Of a DNA stretch of 64,000 nucleotides, positions 17,934 through 27,469 are shown piece by piece. The stretch is from Leminorella richardii (GTDB lineage: Bacteria > Pseudomonadota > Gammaproteobacteria > Enterobacterales > Enterobacteriaceae): contig NZ_LS483470.1 in NCBI RefSeq assembly GCF_900478135.1, positions 3,521,001 through 3,585,000 on the forward strand, read 5' to 3'. Positions within the stretch are counted from its first letter, which is position 1; every line of letters begins with the position of its first letter. A program made the translations under genes and the position numbers. Under the pieces are notes generated by a model that saw only the letters and a list, made by a program, of their open reading frames with translations, was not told the DNA's origin and searched no databases.

Positions 17934-18660
17934 GATGAAAACCCTCAAAGTAGAAGTCATGCGCTATAACCCTGAGCGTGACGCTGAGCCCCGCTTCGAG
18001 GCCTATGATGTGCCTTATGACGCCTCCACGTCACTGCTGGATGCGCTGGGCTACATCAAGGACAATCTGGCCCCTGACCTCTCCTACCGCTGGTCCTGCC
18101 GGATGGCTATCTGCGGCTCCTGCGGCATGATGATTAACAAGGTGCCCAAGCTTGCCTGTAAAACCTTCCTGCGTGACTACCCGCAGGGCATGAAGGTCGA
18201 AGCGCTGGGGAACTTCCCCATCGAGCGCGACCTGGTGGTCGATATGACCCACTTCATTGAGAGTCTGGAGGCCATCAAGCCTTACATTATCAATGACGCG
18301 CTCAAGCCTGAGAACGGCCCAACGATTCAGACCCCGGCTCAGATGGAGAAATACCATCAGTTCTCCGGCTGTATCAACTGCGGCCTGTGCTATGCGGCCT
18401 GCCCGCAGTTCGGCCTTAACCCCGAGTTTATCGGGCCTGCCGCCATTACCCTTGGCCATCGCTACAACCTCGACACCCGCGACAAGGGCAAGAAGCAGCG
18501 TATGACCCAGCTTAACGGCAAGAACGGCGTGTGGAGCTGTACCTTTGTGGGCTACTGCTCTGAAGTCTGTCCGAAGCACGTGGACCCGGCGTCGGCTATC
18601 CAACAGGGTAAAGCCGAAAGCGCCAAAGACTTTATGATTGCTATGCTGAAACCCCAGTAA
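17926..18660 (+). CDS. frdB: FrdB, fumarate reductase iron-sulfur subunit
   Basis: 244 aa electron-transfer subunit linking the quinol site in FrdCD to FAD in FrdA. The 2Fe-2S ligands are in CRMAICGSCGMM, with a later Cys in KLACKTF. The 4Fe-4S and 3Fe-4S clusters are bound by CINCGLCYAACP and CTFVGYCSEVCPKHVDP. Length and sequence closely match E. coli FrdB. Coupled to frdA by overlap and followed 18 bases later by frdC. Confidence 0.99.
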   Translation: MSEMKTLKVEVMRYNPERDAEPRFEAYDVPYDASTSLLDALGYIKDNLAPDLSYRWSCRMAICGSCGMMINKVPKLACKTFLRDYPQGMKVEALGNFPIERDLVVDMTHFIESLEAIKPYIINDALKPENGPTIQTPAQMEKYHQFSGCINCGLCYAACPQFGLNPEFIGPAAITLGHRYNLDTRDKGKKQRMTQLNGKNGVWSCTFVGYCSEVCPKHVDPASAIQQGKAESAKDFMIAMLKPQ

Positions 18661-18678
18661 AGGGAGTGGGAGACGATG

Positions 18679-19068
18679 ATGATAACCAAACGTAAACCCT
18701 ATGTCCGTGAGATGAAGGCTTCCTGGTGGAAGAACCTGGGGTTCTATAAGTTCTATATGTTCCGTGAAATGACCGCCGTTCCGGCCGTCTGGTTCAGCAT
18801 TGTGGTGCTGATTGGCGTGTTCTCACTCAGAAGCCTTGAGAGCTGGGCCGGGTTTATTGGCTTTTTGCAAAACCCGCTGGTGATGCTGCTCAATATCATC
18901 ACGCTGGTGATGGGTGTGGTGCACACCAAGACCTGGTTTGACCTGGCGCCGAAGGCGGTGAACATCGTCAAGGGCGACGAGAAGATGAGTCCCAAGCCGA
19001 TGATTACCGGCCTGTGGGCAGTGACGGCGGTGGTAACCGTGATTATTCTGGCCGTGGCGCTGGTGTAA
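18679..19068 (+). CDS. frdC: FrdC, fumarate reductase membrane anchor
   Basis: 129 aa hydrophobic anchor with three transmembrane segments (about residues 29-49, 60-82 and 108-128) forming part of the menaquinol site. MITKRKPYVRE aligns with the E. coli start MTTKRKPYVR, so I choose the second of two adjacent ATGs (18676 and 18679). The block LHTKTWFELAPKA of E. coli appears here as VHTKTWFDLAPKA. It sits in frdABCD order. Confidence 0.97.
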   Translation: MITKRKPYVREMKASWWKNLGFYKFYMFREMTAVPAVWFSIVVLIGVFSLRSLESWAGFIGFLQNPLVMLLNIITLVMGVVHTKTWFDLAPKAVNIVKGDEKMSPKPMITGLWAVTAVVTVIILAVALV

Positions 19069-19081
19069 GGAGGGGAATGAA

Positions 19082-19438
19082 ATGATTGACCAAAACCCTA
19101 AACGTTCTGACGAACCGGTATTCTGGGGCCTGTTTGGTGCGGGCGGTATGTGGAGCGCCATTGTGGCGCCGGCGATTATCCTGCTGGTGGCGATTATTCT
19201 GCCGCTGGGCTGGGCGCCTGAAGCGTTGAGCTACCCGAGAGTGCTTGCGTTCTGCCAGAGCTTTATTGGCCGGGTGTTCCTGCTGCTGATGATTATTCTG
19301 CCGGTGTGGTGCGGTCTGCACCGTATGCACCACATGAGCCACGACCTGAAGCTGCACATCCCTGCGGGCAAGCTGGTGTTCTACGGCATTGCCAGCGTGC
19401 TGAGCATTTTGGCGGTGGTTGGCGTGTTTATGCTATAA
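19082..19438 (+). CDS. frdD: FrdD, fumarate reductase membrane anchor
   Basis: 118 aa, three transmembrane helices, second quinol-site subunit. The family block HRMHHMSHDLKLH is present near residue 80, with hydrophobic helices on either side. Starts 13 bases after frdC with GGAGG upstream and ends the operon just before an intrinsic terminator. Confidence 0.97.
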   Translation: MIDQNPKRSDEPVFWGLFGAGGMWSAIVAPAIILLVAIILPLGWAPEALSYPRVLAFCQSFIGRVFLLLMIILPVWCGLHRMHHMSHDLKLHIPAGKLVFYGIASVLSILAVVGVFML

Positions 19439-19472
19439 GAAGCATGCTGTAAGATTCGCCACATCAAGACAA

Positions 19473-19500
19473 GGCGCTCCGCTTGCGGGGCGCTTTTTTA
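19473..19500 (+). terminator. Intrinsic terminator of frdABCD
   Basis: A GC-rich hairpin (GGCGCTCC-GCTT-GCGGGGCGC region) is followed by a run of T residues ending at 19500. It lies 34 bases after the frdD stop. Confidence 0.85.
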
Positions 19501-19547
19501 TAGGGACAATTAGATAAACGGCTTCGTGTCTATAAATAGAGGGAAAA

Positions 19548-20207
19548 ATGAGTCTTAAACTTTTTGGCTATTATCTGGTTGAGATCTCCCCCAAGCCAGA
19601 CTGGATAGATATAAATAGTCCAAAGATACTGACAGTAAGTAAATGTCTAGGAACACTACACCCGCTATTAGAAGGGTGCTTTTATATCAACCAAGCGAAA
19701 AACCATAAAAACTATCAAAAATCGCTAAAGCTTGATGATGCCAAATTTGCCGATTTAAAAAAGGCGGTCAATACGCTCTATGAACAACAAAAAATAGATT
19801 TCGACAGTCGTTTCCAACACTATCAAGATGCCCGAACGTTTTATGAAAACTATTTATACCAACTGGAAAACATAAAAATTGTTGCACTTGCTGTAGAAGA
19901 ACAGAATACCGATAGCCTACTGAATGAACTAGCCGATTCAACACATGCTTTTTTACTACCGGAAGATAACGTTATTGAAGGTGAACTTCTTGGCTATGAC
20001 ATTCTCGGGTACGAATTCGACTTCTGTCATAGCTATCTTTGCAATGGATTGGACAAAGAGATCTCGCAGCATTTTACGCTTCGGGTCAATGAACTGGGTC
20101 TAATTCAAAACGCCTATGCGGAGGTCGACGCATTTGCTCATCATATAAAGGAGATGGGAGAACCTGTTTTATGGTTGCCCTTCGCCATTTATGATTGTTC
20201 AAAATAG
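19548..20207 (+). CDS. Hypothetical protein, 219 aa
   Basis: I do not recognise this protein. It is soluble-looking, with no signal peptide, rich in aromatic and charged residues, and has a helical lysine-rich middle (residues about 54-105). Short acidic stretches near residues 130-155 (LPEDNVIEGELLGYDILGYEFDF) recall immunity-type or small regulatory proteins, but that is only an impression. The gene is AT-richer than frd and stands alone between two terminators, a common setting for an acquired single gene. Confidence 0.7.
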   Translation: MSLKLFGYYLVEISPKPDWIDINSPKILTVSKCLGTLHPLLEGCFYINQAKNHKNYQKSLKLDDAKFADLKKAVNTLYEQQKIDFDSRFQHYQDARTFYENYLYQLENIKIVALAVEEQNTDSLLNELADSTHAFLLPEDNVIEGELLGYDILGYEFDFCHSYLCNGLDKEISQHFTLRVNELGLIQNAYAEVDAFAHHIKEMGEPVLWLPFAIYDCSK

Positions 20208-20229
20208 AAGCGCAAGCGTTATAACGTAA

Positions 20230-20261
20230 AACGCCCCTTTGGCAGAACCTAAGGGGCGTTT
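20230..20261. terminator. Bidirectional terminator
   Basis: AACGCCCCTT and AAGGGGCGTT pair around a short loop, with an A-run on the left and a T-run on the right. It can end both the hypothetical gene (plus) and the autotransporter gene (minus). Confidence 0.85.
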
Positions 20262-20288
20262 GTCTATCAATGGCTGTATGTCCTGCGG

Positions 20289-23111
20289 CTAAAACGTAAA
20301 CGTAAAGCCCATATTCACAGAGTTAACGTTCTGCGCATCGCTGAAATACTGTTCGTAGAACAGGTTCAGCGCCATCTGGTCATTCATCAACCACTCAAAG
20401 CCGCTTCCCACCATCAAGACGTCTTTAGGCAGTTCTGCACCGCGAAGAGGCATGTACTGATTAACGCCGGTAAAGCTGGCACTGTAGCGCTGATTGCTCT
20501 GCACTACGGCGCGCTGGTAGTGGGTTTTCGCCGTCAGGTTAACTCGCCCCTGATCCCCCATATCCCAACCGTAGCCCGCACGCACGCCCATTCCTGCCTG
20601 TAGCCTATCAGTAGTTTGTGACTTCGCCTGCAGGCCAAAGCCAGAAGCGCCGTTTTCCTTAAATCCATCCTGCTTCAGGTTGATATACTGCGTATCAACA
20701 TAGGGAGTAACCTGCCAGTTATCGCCCTTCACGCGATAGCCCGCTTCACTGCCAACCGTAAAGTAGTTACCACTCTGATCGCTGCTGACGCGGGAGGAGT
20801 CTGTACCCAGCAGTAGCGTTCGCTTCTGCTGCCCGTCATAGTAACCAGATGCCACACGACCCGTCACATAATAGGCGTCAAACATCTTACCTCCGTAGAG
20901 CGAGGCTTCCCCCACGGTTCCACTGTTGTACTCTGAACCGCGGCTTAGGCTGCCATAGGTATTGCTGCGCGTTAACGATGAACCGATGAAGGTGTTCTTA
21001 TCCAGAAAGACGTCGCTTCCCATCACCCAGCCGTTCATTGAGTAGTTCACACCGGAAAAACCACCTCCAGTCATACTGCTCTGGTAGTTAACGTTCTGCG
21101 TCCAACTGCTGCTGACTGGTGCTTCCATAAGCTGAGCAATGTGGTCAGACACGTGGCGGTTGTTCACGTTCACTGCCTGAAGCGTCATCGCACGGCTGGC
21201 GGCTGGCAGCTGCCCTGACAGGCTTTCTAAAGATGCCTGAGCAATTTCCGGCGTTGGTGACTGTTGCAGGCTGGCCGCCCCCTTCAAAAACTCGCTATCC
21301 TGCACACCACTTGGCGATGGTGAACCGCTGTTTTGCGCATCTAACAGGCTAAACGCCTGCTCAAGCCTTGCGGCACCCGCACTGGCTGCCGCATTGTAGT
21401 TCACACCAGAAACCTCGGTGGCGTTAACTCGCTTCACGTCTAACCATGCCTGAGTGCTGCTGTAGCTCACCGTTGCATCAACAAAAACGCCCGCAGCCTG
21501 AGTGAACGTATTGAAGGTACCGTTCAGCCCGCCTTTTGCGCTAAGCACATCCTGACGCGCCTTGGTAACATAGCCCTGCGGAATACCCAGCACGTGAAGA
21601 TTTCCGGCAACGTTCGCTGAGCCCGTGACGTTCAGCGTTGACCCCAGCATCAGAGCCAGTTGACCGTCAGCCGTTTGTGTATAGCTGCCGTGAAACGCAG
21701 TTTCGCCGTTACGCAACACAACACTGCCTTGGTTATAGACGTCTCCACCTACCTTCCTCACGTCCAGCGTACCAAGCCTTCTGACGTTGATATCGGAAGC
21801 GATACTCTTTTCAGAGGCCAATCTGCCTCCGAGCACGTTTGTCGTTCCCCTGTAGGTGGCGTTTTCTGTTAGCACCAGAGTGCCAGTACCGTCTTTTGTT
21901 AACCCGCCGTCACCGCTAATAGGATTGCGCCAGGTTGAGGTATAGCCGTCGAAGCTAACGGAAACGTCACCCCAGTCAAATTTTGACGGGCCTTTTATCG
22001 CCGCAGCAGCATTCAACAGGCCGTAGCCAAAGGTGCTATCCACACCGGCCGCACCTAAGTCAGTAGCGGTACCCAACAGCGTCTGTCGAACCAGATCGTT
22101 ACTGAAATAAGGGTATGCCTGCCAAACCATCGCCGCAGCCCCAGAGACCTGAGGTGCTGCAAACGAAGTGCCCGATACGGTAGTAAAATCACCGTTGGTG
22201 GTAAGAACAGATACGGTTCCGGGTGCGACGAGGCAGTAGTGCATACTGGCACCACAGGCGTTGGCATAAGAAGCCAGCCTGTCAGGATGGCTGGTATCCA
22301 CAGCGCTGACGACAAGCCAGCCTTTTTCCAGCTGTGAAGACGGAGAAAGGGTTGGCAGCATAGCGATTTGAGTAGGATTAGCCTGTGAATCGTTGCCACT
22401 GGCGAACACGACAAGCCCGCCTCGGGTTTTTATAAAGTTCTGATAGGCATTAACGTAATTATTGGTCACCGCTGTATTCGACGGCTCCCATACGGGCATG
22501 CTCCATGAGTTATTGAGGATTTTCGCCCCTGCATCAGCCACGTCATAGTTAACTCGGGTAAGTGAATAGCCCTTATTTCCTACTGACGTCGGTGTATCGG
22601 AGATAATACGCGCACTGACAATAGACACATCAGGTGCAATACCGCCGGAGAAATCACCAATGCGCTGACCCGCCAGCACCTGAGCCACCATGGTACCGTG
22701 ACCGCGAACGTCACCCACACTGGTATTGTTGGTAGCGGGATCGACATAGGTCAGTGATTTAATCACCACACTCTGAAGCGCTACATTGCTGGTAAGCACG
22801 CCGCTGTCAATGAGGCCGACAATAACGCCTGCTCCGGTGAACCCGGCTTCTCTGGCTTCAGCGGCTTTAGTGATAAAAAGATTTCGGTTATAGGCGGTTG
22901 GTGCAATAGGCGCTGTAGGTGAGACAACTCCGCCGGCGTTGCTCGAGGACTGATTTCCAGACCCTGAGTCGCTGCTGTTGTTACCGCCGCCGCCACCACC
23001 ACCACCTCCTCCTCCTCCACCGCCGCCGCCACAGGCAGCAAGCGCCGTAGTGAGAAGAAAAGATCCGGTAAAATAAAGCGTTTGTTTTAATAGAGGTCTT
23101 TTTAAGGACAT
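20289..23111 (-). CDS. Autotransporter serine protease (subtilisin-type passenger, lipoprotein leader)
   Basis: 940 aa type V secreted protease from ATG 23111 (MSLKRPLLK), which has AGGGGC upstream; an ATG at 23141 lacks this. A signal peptide ends in the lipobox LAAC with Cys27, followed directly by a 16-residue glycine run and a Ser/Asn linker. The S8 triad is visible: Asp102 (GLIDSGV), His138 (GHGTMVA) and Ser316 (GTSFAAP). A beta-helical stretch with a passenger-associated repeat (GTLVLTENATYRGTTNV) leads to a C-terminal beta-barrel ending in TFTF. It resembles NalP and Serratia Ssp-type proteases. Expected on the outer membrane, possibly releasing itself or other surface proteins. Confidence 0.92.
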   Translation of the reverse strand: MSLKRPLLKQTLYFTGSFLLTTALAACGGGGGGGGGGGGGGGGNNSSDSGSGNQSSSNAGGVVSPTAPIAPTAYNRNLFITKAAEAREAGFTGAGVIVGLIDSGVLTSNVALQSVVIKSLTYVDPATNNTSVGDVRGHGTMVAQVLAGQRIGDFSGGIAPDVSIVSARIISDTPTSVGNKGYSLTRVNYDVADAGAKILNNSWSMPVWEPSNTAVTNNYVNAYQNFIKTRGGLVVFASGNDSQANPTQIAMLPTLSPSSQLEKGWLVVSAVDTSHPDRLASYANACGASMHYCLVAPGTVSVLTTNGDFTTVSGTSFAAPQVSGAAAMVWQAYPYFSNDLVRQTLLGTATDLGAAGVDSTFGYGLLNAAAAIKGPSKFDWGDVSVSFDGYTSTWRNPISGDGGLTKDGTGTLVLTENATYRGTTNVLGGRLASEKSIASDINVRRLGTLDVRKVGGDVYNQGSVVLRNGETAFHGSYTQTADGQLALMLGSTLNVTGSANVAGNLHVLGIPQGYVTKARQDVLSAKGGLNGTFNTFTQAAGVFVDATVSYSSTQAWLDVKRVNATEVSGVNYNAAASAGAARLEQAFSLLDAQNSGSPSPSGVQDSEFLKGAASLQQSPTPEIAQASLESLSGQLPAASRAMTLQAVNVNNRHVSDHIAQLMEAPVSSSWTQNVNYQSSMTGGGFSGVNYSMNGWVMGSDVFLDKNTFIGSSLTRSNTYGSLSRGSEYNSGTVGEASLYGGKMFDAYYVTGRVASGYYDGQQKRTLLLGTDSSRVSSDQSGNYFTVGSEAGYRVKGDNWQVTPYVDTQYINLKQDGFKENGASGFGLQAKSQTTDRLQAGMGVRAGYGWDMGDQGRVNLTAKTHYQRAVVQSNQRYSASFTGVNQYMPLRGAELPKDVLMVGSGFEWLMNDQMALNLFYEQYFSDAQNVNSVNMGFTFTF

Positions 23112-23740
23112 AATAAGCCCCTGACGACCTAAAAGGGTCATCTATAAGCAATTAAACAGTCCTTGAAATCCGCAAATAATAATTTTTATTTCGGTTTTCA
23201 AATATAAGTCATCCCTCCCCCAGAAGACCTTCCCACGGGCTTTGGAGGTAATACTTATTGAATAACGATGTTAAGTTGCTTATTGACTAACCCTATCAAA
23301 CTAATGGCAACGACACTTTGATTGGTTATTCTAATTAAATACTAGATGTCTCTTTTTGTAACGTCAACTTTCAAAATGAAAAAAATAGCACCAAGATAAA
23401 AATTGTTCTCATTTAAATAGTAAACAATAAAAACAAAAAATAGAGAATGCAATTAATTGAAAATTAAACACATTCAATAAATATCATCTTGTGAAAAAAA
23501 GTTCTTTGTTATCATTTATAAACTACTGGTAAAGCAATTAACAAAAAAATTAAATTATTAACGCAGGTGAATCGCTTGGAAAAACACCCATTTTGTATAG
23601 GGTTAAAATGACTGGTTATAAAGTCACCCAGATATTGAACGAATTTTATCTATATAAAAAACAGACATAACCTTAGATGAAAAAAGAAATGAGAAAGCAT
23701 TTAGCAAAAAAAATACCTCATTCTATGTATTAAAAGGCCG
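23112..23740. other. AT-rich intergenic region, 629 bp
   Basis: No credible gene, RNA or repeat seen. It is the upstream region of the autotransporter gene and the 3' flank of the secreted unknown at 23741. The strong AT bias compared with both neighbours would suit silencing by a nucleoid protein such as H-NS, but that is inference. Confidence 0.5.
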
Positions 23741-24916
23741 CTATTCATTTTTTAATGAAAAATGCCCAGCGTGCGAATTAATTTCTTTGTAGGGAAGAAT
23801 AGCCCATTCAGGGTATTCACAGGCGCGTGCAACACGAGGAAAAGAGGGACTAAAAAGAATACCTTTCGGTGTAAAATGCCAGTTAACAAAAGCCCAGTAC
23901 GACTGCGTTCGATAATCACACTCCTCGTTTTCCAACATTCTCTTTGGATAGAGTGCAGCCATTCTTTTTACAAGCCAGGGCGCAAGCAGACGCGAGCGAT
24001 AGTCGGAAAATTCGTCAAAGGTGGCATTTCCCCGCCCCTGTTCGTCATAATATATCGCCTCACCCTTTCCTAACCACAAAACGTCTTCCAGTGACAGTTC
24101 ACGCGCCTGTTTAACGTCAAGATTGATAGGAAAATCAGCAAAGTCTGGATGTGCACCGCCGCAGTAGAAGTGGGTAAACACCTTGGCACTCAGCACGCTT
24201 TTTGAAAAGTAGCTCGGCGTGACGGTTTGAGAAAAATCGGCTTCTCCGGCACTGCTCTGCAATCCACCGTACAGGCAGCCGTGGTAGTCCACGACCGACT
24301 TCCAAAGGCGATCGCGCAGGTGTTCATTAATCTTTTTCAACGACCCCTGAGGATATCCCGACAAAACGCTAAATAGACGAATACCAGAAACCGGCTCTTT
24401 CCACCACTGAAGGTGATACCCCATAAACGTCTGCTCGCGCTCTTTCGTCAGCGACGAAGCGGCGATACGCAAGTAGTCGTATGGGTTTTCCTGACGCAGC
24501 GCCTGTAGATAAGGCGTATCGTCTTTCTGCTCTTTAAGATCCTGCGCAAGCGTCAACTGCACGGGCTGAGTTTTGCCCCCTACGCTGCGCCACTGACCTT
24601 TCAATGAGCCATCCTGTACCTGATACAGAGTTATCGATGATGTAGCAATGGGATTTTCTGCACGTCGATTCTCATACAGGTTCAGGCGTCCGTCAGCCGA
24701 CTTGGTTCCCGACAGCGCAATGTCGTTATGATAGCGCCGATAGAAATAGCGCCCAACGATGCTGTCGTCATCCTCAATGGACAGTTCAACAACGACCGCC
24801 TGCGCGCCAATCACGCCGGTATAAACAGAGCGAGGCTCTTGCTCCGCGCTCACTGAGAACGCAGTTAAAAGCCAGAAGCACCCTGCCATCAGCGTGAATA
24901 CCAGACGTTTTATCAT
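23741..24916 (-). CDS. Secreted hypothetical protein, possibly DUF3298/RsiV-like
   Basis: 391 aa with a clear Sec signal peptide (MIKRLVFTLMAGCFWLLTAFSVSA, cleavage after SVSA), so it is periplasmic or exported. The C-terminal half contains VFTHFYCGGAHPDFADFPINLD, followed by a segment about LSLEDVLWLGKG. This resembles the aromatic-GxxH pattern of DUF3298/RsiV-type domains, though I hold this only weakly. The N-terminal half looks like a beta-rich domain (SIVGRYFYRRYHNDIALSG). Function unknown. It lies upstream of hypF's end on the same strand, 58 bp away. Confidence 0.75.
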   Translation of the reverse strand: MIKRLVFTLMAGCFWLLTAFSVSAEQEPRSVYTGVIGAQAVVVELSIEDDDSIVGRYFYRRYHNDIALSGTKSADGRLNLYENRRAENPIATSSITLYQVQDGSLKGQWRSVGGKTQPVQLTLAQDLKEQKDDTPYLQALRQENPYDYLRIAASSLTKEREQTFMGYHLQWWKEPVSGIRLFSVLSGYPQGSLKKINEHLRDRLWKSVVDYHGCLYGGLQSSAGEADFSQTVTPSYFSKSVLSAKVFTHFYCGGAHPDFADFPINLDVKQARELSLEDVLWLGKGEAIYYDEQGRGNATFDEFSDYRSRLLAPWLVKRMAALYPKRMLENEECDYRTQSYWAFVNWHFTPKGILFSPSFPRVARACEYPEWAILPYKEINSHAGHFSLKNE

Positions 24917-24974
24917 TTTTATTATTGCTCGCTCAGCGGCGCTTTATTTTGCCATGAGCGATAAGTATAGAACC

Positions 24975-27254
24975 TTAATTGCGAGATGCCGCCACAATTG
25001 CCTGACCAAACGCTAAACCGCCGTCTCCCATGGGCAATCGCTCAGGATAAATGACGCGCAGCCCCTCAAGGCGCTCTACCAGTAGCGAGCGCAATAGGCG
25101 GTTGTGTAGCACACCGCCAGCCAGCGCCACGGTCGATACACGGTGCTGCTGTGCAAAGGCTTTCGCCATGTCGCCCATACCGTTCGCCAGAGCCTGATGA
25201 AAAGCGTAGGCGCGATCTGCCATTGGCGCTCGATAGGCTAGCCACTGCCGCCAGAACGTCGCTAAATCCAACGTATCACCACTAAACGGCATCGTGACGG
25301 GATGCTCCCGATTACAGCAGCATTGGCGGGCAATCGCTTCCAGCCGGCAGGCCGCTTCCCCCTCCCAGCTTATGCCGTTTGGAGAAATCGATAGCGCCGC
25401 AGCAACCGCGTCAAACAGCCGCCCACAGGAAGAGGCCTCTGGAGAGTTTAGCCCCCGCTCAACGGCAACGGCCAGCGGCTGCCAAGGGTGAGCCATCACG
25501 ACCGCCGCTTCAGGGTAGTTCTTCCAGTCGGGTAAAAAGCGCTGCCACTGGGCAAGGAGGTTTCTCCATGGCTCTTTCGACGCCTTGTCGCCACCCGGCA
25601 TGGCAACAGCGGGCAGGCCACCAAGGCGCTGGCAGCTCTGATAGTCCACCAGCAGGCACTCGCCGCCCCATAGCTGCCCATTTTCACCATACCCCAATCC
25701 ATCCAGCGCTAGGCCGATAACTGAACCACCCTCTCTGCGCCAGCCGTGTTCCGCCATCGTCGCGGCAATATGGGCATGGTGGTGCAGCACCTCCACCAGC
25801 GGCAGGTTGGCTTTTTGTGCCAGCTCTCGCCCTAAACGATGGCTAACGTAGCCAGGATGAGCATCGACAGCGATAGCCGCCGGCGTAAAGCGATAAATAT
25901 CTTCAAACAGAGTTAGTGCAGAACGGTACTGCTGCTCAATATCGACATCGTCCAGATCGCCAAGGTGCTGGCTCAACACCGCGGCATTGCCCCGAAGCAG
26001 GCAAAACGCGTTTTTTAGATCGGCTCCCATCGCCAGCTGTGGGGGCTCGTCGCGGAACCCTTCAGGCAGTTCAATCGCATCGGGTACGTAGCCCCGCGAG
26101 CGACGCATCATCTCTGCGCGCCCTCCCTGCCAGCGAACAACGGAGTCATCGGCTCGCTGCACAATATCTCGGTTGTGCATCAAAAACAGATCGGCAATCC
26201 CTCCCAGATCTGCTAGCGCCTGTTCATTAGAAAGAGCGGGAGGTTTACCAGAGGCGTTGCCTGACGTCATCACCAGCGGCCTTCCTACTTTCTCCATCAG
26301 CAAATGCTGTAAAGGGTTAGCGGGCAGCATCAGGCCAACCTCATCCAGCCCGGGGCACACTGCGCGACTCAGTGGAGACCCTATTGATGTCTCTACCAGT
26401 ACGATAGGCGCCGGGCCGCTTTGCAGAAGCTGACGCAGGCTCGGTTCATTTTCCCGGCTGCAAAAGCTCAGCCAGTCTGCCGAAGGCAGCATCACCGCCA
26501 GTGGTTTAGTGGGTCGATGTTTGCGCTTTCTCAGCAGAGCGACAGCCTCGTCGCTGGTTGCATCGCAGGCTAGGTGAAAACCGCCCAGCCCTTTAATAGC
26601 CAGAATGCCGCCGTTAAGCAACAGCTCAGCAGCCTTTTCTAACGCCAGATCGCCAACAGTACCAGTCGGCTGAGGGTCACTTGCTCTGCTCAACCAAACG
26701 TACGGCCCACAGACCGAACAGGCGTTCGGCTGGGCGTGAAAGCGCCTGTCCGCTGGGGACTCATACTCCATACGGCACAGAGGACAAAGGGGAAACGAAG
26801 CCATGGCAGTAAACGGGCGATCGTAGGGCATCTTGCGGACGATCGTGAAGCGCGGCCCACAGTGGGTACAGTTGATAAAAGGATAGTGATAGCGTCGATT
26901 GTTACTGTCGAACAGTTCATTCAGGCAGGCAGGACAGGTCGCCGCATCGGGGATCACCTGTGTATCCATTGGCCCTTCACCACTGCTGCGAATGGTGAAG
27001 TCTGTCGGCTGTGTCGCCCAGTCGAACGACGTCGGCGTTACGCTTTCAATACGCGCCAGCGGCGGGCAGCGAGCATAAAGCTGCTCAACAAATGCCGCGG
27101 GAGCAGACTCGGCCAACAGGCGAACCAGAACCCCTTCGGCATCATTACAGACATCGCCCAGAAGGCCCATTTCGTGAGCCAACTGCCAAACGTAGGGTCG
27201 AAAGCCAACGCCCTGCACTTTGCCTTTAATTCTCAGCTGAATTCCACTGGGCAC
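24975..27254 (-). CDS. hypF: HypF, carbamoyltransferase for [NiFe]-hydrogenase CN ligand synthesis
   Basis: Makes the carbamoyl group, from carbamoyl phosphate, that HypE turns into the active-site cyanide ligands; required for both hydrogenases in this window. I choose GTG 27254 (MPSGIQLRIKG, 759 aa) because GGGGAG sits just upstream; a TTG at 27284 is also open. Domains in order: acylphosphatase (KGKVQGVGFRPYVWQLA); two zinc-finger pairs with CPACLNELFD/CTHCG and CPLCRMEYE/CSVCG; a YrdC-like domain (KRKHRPTKPLAVML); and a Kae1-like domain with HHHAHIAATMAEH and a C-terminal ALAGGVLHNRLL. It is far from hydN, unlike the E. coli hydN-hypF arrangement. Confidence 0.97.
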   Translation of the reverse strand: MPSGIQLRIKGKVQGVGFRPYVWQLAHEMGLLGDVCNDAEGVLVRLLAESAPAAFVEQLYARCPPLARIESVTPTSFDWATQPTDFTIRSSGEGPMDTQVIPDAATCPACLNELFDSNNRRYHYPFINCTHCGPRFTIVRKMPYDRPFTAMASFPLCPLCRMEYESPADRRFHAQPNACSVCGPYVWLSRASDPQPTGTVGDLALEKAAELLLNGGILAIKGLGGFHLACDATSDEAVALLRKRKHRPTKPLAVMLPSADWLSFCSRENEPSLRQLLQSGPAPIVLVETSIGSPLSRAVCPGLDEVGLMLPANPLQHLLMEKVGRPLVMTSGNASGKPPALSNEQALADLGGIADLFLMHNRDIVQRADDSVVRWQGGRAEMMRRSRGYVPDAIELPEGFRDEPPQLAMGADLKNAFCLLRGNAAVLSQHLGDLDDVDIEQQYRSALTLFEDIYRFTPAAIAVDAHPGYVSHRLGRELAQKANLPLVEVLHHHAHIAATMAEHGWRREGGSVIGLALDGLGYGENGQLWGGECLLVDYQSCQRLGGLPAVAMPGGDKASKEPWRNLLAQWQRFLPDWKNYPEAAVVMAHPWQPLAVAVERGLNSPEASSCGRLFDAVAAALSISPNGISWEGEAACRLEAIARQCCCNREHPVTMPFSGDTLDLATFWRQWLAYRAPMADRAYAFHQALANGMGDMAKAFAQQHRVSTVALAGGVLHNRLLRSLLVERLEGLRVIYPERLPMGDGGLAFGQAIVAASRN

Positions 27255-27385
27255 TCTGTTGCTCCCCTCAAAAACCACGCGCAATGGAGGCTATTTTGCA
27301 CCCCGAAAGGCCCCGCCACCACCAAAAGATCCAAAGAAATGATAGACAAACAGAGAAAAACTGCTGCCCTCATCGCCAAGATGTC

Positions 27386-27391
27386 TATAAT
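27386..27391 (+). promoter_or_regulatory. Candidate -10 box of coaA
   Basis: TATAAT lies 79 bases upstream of the coaA start in the hypF-coaA divergent region. I see no good -35 hexamer at the right distance. Confidence 0.35.
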
Positions 27392-27469
27392 GAACCACTG
27401 CATCTGCTGATTTTACAGCGCAAATGATTGTGGTAAACGAGCGGTACAGCTCCCAGGACACGATGGTTT

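Noticed and set aside
16098..17960. A 620-codon open frame on the minus strand opposite frdA
   Set aside because: It is the antisense shadow of the high-GC3, strongly codon-biased frdA gene, has low-complexity Val/Ala/Asp/His-rich composition and no ribosome site or family.
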